Origin: Methyloligella sp.
GTDB lineage: Bacteria > Pseudomonadota > Alphaproteobacteria > Rhizobiales > HXMU1428-3
Reading direction: 5' to 3'
Length of the DNA: 64,000 bases
NCBI GenBank assembly: GCA_021604645.1
Contig: BQJJ01000005.1
Span: 62,001 to 126,000 of the forward strand
In this document: positions 62,258 to 64,000 of the stretch, piece by piece
How positions within the stretch are numbered: the stretch's first letter is position 1
How the letters are laid out: each line of letters opens with the position of its first letter
Translations under genes and position numbers: made by a program
Notes under the pieces: generated by a model
Told to the model about the DNA's origin: nothing
Databases searched by the model: none
Seen by the model: the letters and a program-made list of their open reading frames with translations, nothing else

Positions 62258-63583
62258 ATGAAATTAGGATTGATCGCAATGAGTGGTGTCCGTGTTCACA
62301 ATGAAACCCTAATGAATCTAGGGCTGACATTACCTGGTTTCGTTGAACGTAGTAAAGTGATTGCTTCATTGCCTAGCTTGGCCCTACTCACTTTGGCAGG
62401 TCAAATACCTGATGATATTGAAACCGTTTATTTAGAAGTACCGGACCTTTCACAAATAGAGGGATTACCTGAAGAATTCGATGCAGTCGCCATTTCCAGT
62501 TATACAGCACAGATCAAAGACGCATATAAACTTGCCGATCGTTATCGTAAATCTGGGACAACAGTTATTTTGGGGGGCCTTCATGTTACAGCCTGCCCTA
62601 TTGAAGCTAAAAAACATGCTGATTCCATTGTAATTGGAGAAGCTGAAGGAATCTGGCCCCGGGTCATGTCTGACCTAAAAAGCGGATCATTGGATCCTGT
62701 CTACGATATGAGAGCTAGCAATTTTGATCTTAAGCAAGCACCAATGCCACGTTTTGAACTTTTAGAAATCGAGAAGTACAATCGTCTTACTGTGCAGACC
62801 CAGAGAGGTTGTCCATTTGCTTGCGACTTTTGCGCTTCTTCAATATTGCTTTCTTCAAAATTTAAGTACAAACCTATCAGCAAAGTCATAGCAGAAATAC
62901 GCCAAATCAAACAATTATGGTCTAAACCATTCATTGAGCTTGCGGATGACAATAGTTTTGCCAACAAAGCACATGCAAAGAGGCTTGTAACAGCAATAGC
63001 TAAAGAAAAAATCCGGTGGTTTACAGAGACTGATATTTCAGTTGCAGATGATCTGGACCTTCTATCAATGTTAAGAGATGCAGGGTGTGCGCAATTACTA
63101 ATAGGCCTGGAAGCACCCAACAAAAACACACTCAATGGAGTTGAAACAAAGGTAAATTGGAAAGCAAAGCGTGCAGAATCATATCTAGAAGCGATAGATC
63201 GTATTCAATCCAAGGGCATAACAGTCAATGGTTGCTTTATTCTAGGACTTGATGGACAAACTGAAGATAGCTTTGATGATGTTAAAGAATTTGTCCGCAC
63301 AAGTGGGCTCTATGATGTACAAGTAACGATACAAACCCCTTTTCCAGGTACTCCTCTTTATGATCGGTTAAAATCAGAAGGCCGTTTGATCATTAATGAT
63401 CCTTGGGAAAAATGTACGTTATTTGACGCTACTTTCTTACCAAGCAATATGAGCATTTCAGAATTTGAACAACATTTTCATAACTTGATTGAAGAGTTAT
63501 ATTCAGACGATTTTACTAAATGGCGGCATTCCACCTATCATCGTCGAAAAATTAAAGATACTGTGCACAATGAAAATCAATAA
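62258..63583 (+). CDS. Radical SAM protein with B12-binding-like N-terminal domain
   Basis: A 441-residue enzyme. The N-terminal Rossmann-like half (~60-150, AVAISSYTAQIKDAYKLADR, TVILGGLHVTACP) resembles B12-binding domains but lacks the DxHxxG lower-ligand motif. The radical SAM core has the iron-sulfur motif C185-PFA-C189-DF-C192, and later ELADDNSFA, LLIGLEAPNK and CFILGLDGQTEDSF, as in HpnJ/HpnR-like and MiaB-unrelated B12-type enzymes. The substrate is unknown. Probably co-transcribed with the membrane protein upstream; a terminator follows. Confidence 0.9.
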   Translation: MKLGLIAMSGVRVHNETLMNLGLTLPGFVERSKVIASLPSLALLTLAGQIPDDIETVYLEVPDLSQIEGLPEEFDAVAISSYTAQIKDAYKLADRYRKSGTTVILGGLHVTACPIEAKKHADSIVIGEAEGIWPRVMSDLKSGSLDPVYDMRASNFDLKQAPMPRFELLEIEKYNRLTVQTQRGCPFACDFCASSILLSSKFKYKPISKVIAEIRQIKQLWSKPFIELADDNSFANKAHAKRLVTAIAKEKIRWFTETDISVADDLDLLSMLRDAGCAQLLIGLEAPNKNTLNGVETKVNWKAKRAESYLEAIDRIQSKGITVNGCFILGLDGQTEDSFDDVKEFVRTSGLYDVQVTIQTPFPGTPLYDRLKSEGRLIINDPWEKCTLFDATFLPSNMSISEFEQHFHNLIEELYSDDFTKWRHSTYHRRKIKDTVHNENQ

Positions 63584-63687
63584 AATTAACTTTTATATCA
63601 GCAATGAAAAACCGTTTATTAGTCGAGATCATTTCTTTGCTTCTAGTACTTGAAAATTTACTTTTTTATAATTATTTCTCATCAAAT

Positions 63688-63716
63688 AAAAAACCCAGTA
63701 CTAGGCTGGGCTTTTT
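63688..63716. terminator. Bidirectional hairpin terminator
   Basis: The arms AAAAAACCCAG and CTGGGCTTTTT pair around TACTAGG, with T runs on both strands. It sits between the radical SAM gene and the convergent partial gene and can serve both. Confidence 0.9.
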
Positions 63717-63776
63717 ATATTCTGCTTTTTAAAGCTCTTTGTTGCTTTCTGTTACCTTTTCAGGAACCCTGGTCTC

Positions 63777-64000
63777 TTACTCTGGCACTTTCAACTTAAA
63801 CTCTTTACCTGTGTAGCCGTGAACTTTGTCATGGGCACGAATACGCAGTTCACGTACTCCTGAAGGCACCTTCACTGACTGTACAATCGTCACAAATGGT
63901 TGTTCATGTACTTTTGGCTCGACAAAATACATTGCACCAATAACCTTACCGTCAGGTGTCAAGACCTGTAAATGGTTAGCAAAGTGATCCATCCCTTCAT
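63777..64000 (-). CDS. Small conserved protein, desulfoferrodoxin/SoxYZ-like fold suspected (5' end outside the window)
   Basis: The last ~74 codons of a minus-strand gene; the frame is open to the window edge, so MDHF may or may not be the start. The text LQVLTPDGKVIGAMYFVEPK, EQPFVTIVQSVKVPSGVREL and IRAHDKVHGYTGKEFKLKVP resembles small proteins with a superoxide-reductase-like or SoxYZ-like beta-sandwich, where the His of HDKVHGY would be conserved. The resemblance is from memory of such sequences and the assignment is tentative. Confidence 0.55.
   Translation of the reverse strand, partial: EGMDHFANHLQVLTPDGKVIGAMYFVEPKVHEQPFVTIVQSVKVPSGVRELRIRAHDKVHGYTGKEFKLKVPE

Overview
The window looks like chromosome of an alphaproteobacterium, most probably Hyphomicrobiales (Rhizobiales)-like, of moderate to low GC. 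This rests on a thiO-thiS-thiG-thiE order, a small SRP RNA gene upstream of dnaX, a DnaX that has lost its zinc cysteines, a membrane-anchored CycM-type cytochrome c, a yejABEF cluster with two binding proteins, a Rhizobium-type hup hydrogenase cluster, and one short palindrome with the AACCGGTxCCCACTT-like core common in Rhizobiales. The genus cannot be named from the sequence.

Layout. 0-2 kb: end of a thiamine operon. 2.2-11.3 kb: a CHAD protein, a giant thioester alpha-2-macroglobulin and its partner PbpC. 11.7-13.9 kb: two sugar-transfer genes. 13.9-18.8 kb: rhodanese, hypF, fmt and def on the minus strand. 19-22 kb: a membrane protein, an AhpD-like protein, and an orphan TAXI binding protein with a secreted Cache-like protein. 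22.4-25.6 kb: two ParA-type ATPase genes, each followed by a gene for a ~150-residue protein, facing each other tail to tail. 26-31 kb: recR, ybaB, dnaX, SRP RNA, pheA and kdsB. 31.2 kb: cytochrome c. 32.3-40.6 kb: a Yej-type peptide ABC importer. 40.8-44 kb: pdxH, a DUF1499 protein, an orphan membrane protein and a metallo-hydrolase. 44.3-60.3 kb: a nearly complete uptake hydrogenase locus. 60.8-64 kb: a PEBP protein, a membrane protein with a radical SAM protein, and the end of a further gene.

The hydrogenase locus encodes the enzyme (hupSLC), maturation (hupDFGHIJK, hypAB) and an H2-sensing circuit (hupR, hupT, hupUV). HupS carries the two extra cysteines of oxygen-tolerant group 1d enzymes, at exactly the expected mature positions 19 and 120. 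HupV ends at its last metal-ligand motif, as expected of a sensor, whereas HupL keeps a cleavable tail. Two sequences match the sigma-54 promoter, upstream of hupS and of hupD, and HupR has the GAFTGA sigma-54 contact loop, so the circuit can be read from the sequence. hypF lies 27 kb away, and hypC, hypD and hypE are not in the window.

The intergenic DNA carries several families of short hairpin repeats that vary between copies by compensating changes in both arms. One family (C) is inserted in the loop of a hairpin of another family (A). These repeats, the paired ParA modules and a possible programmed frameshift in dnaX are the observations most worth following.
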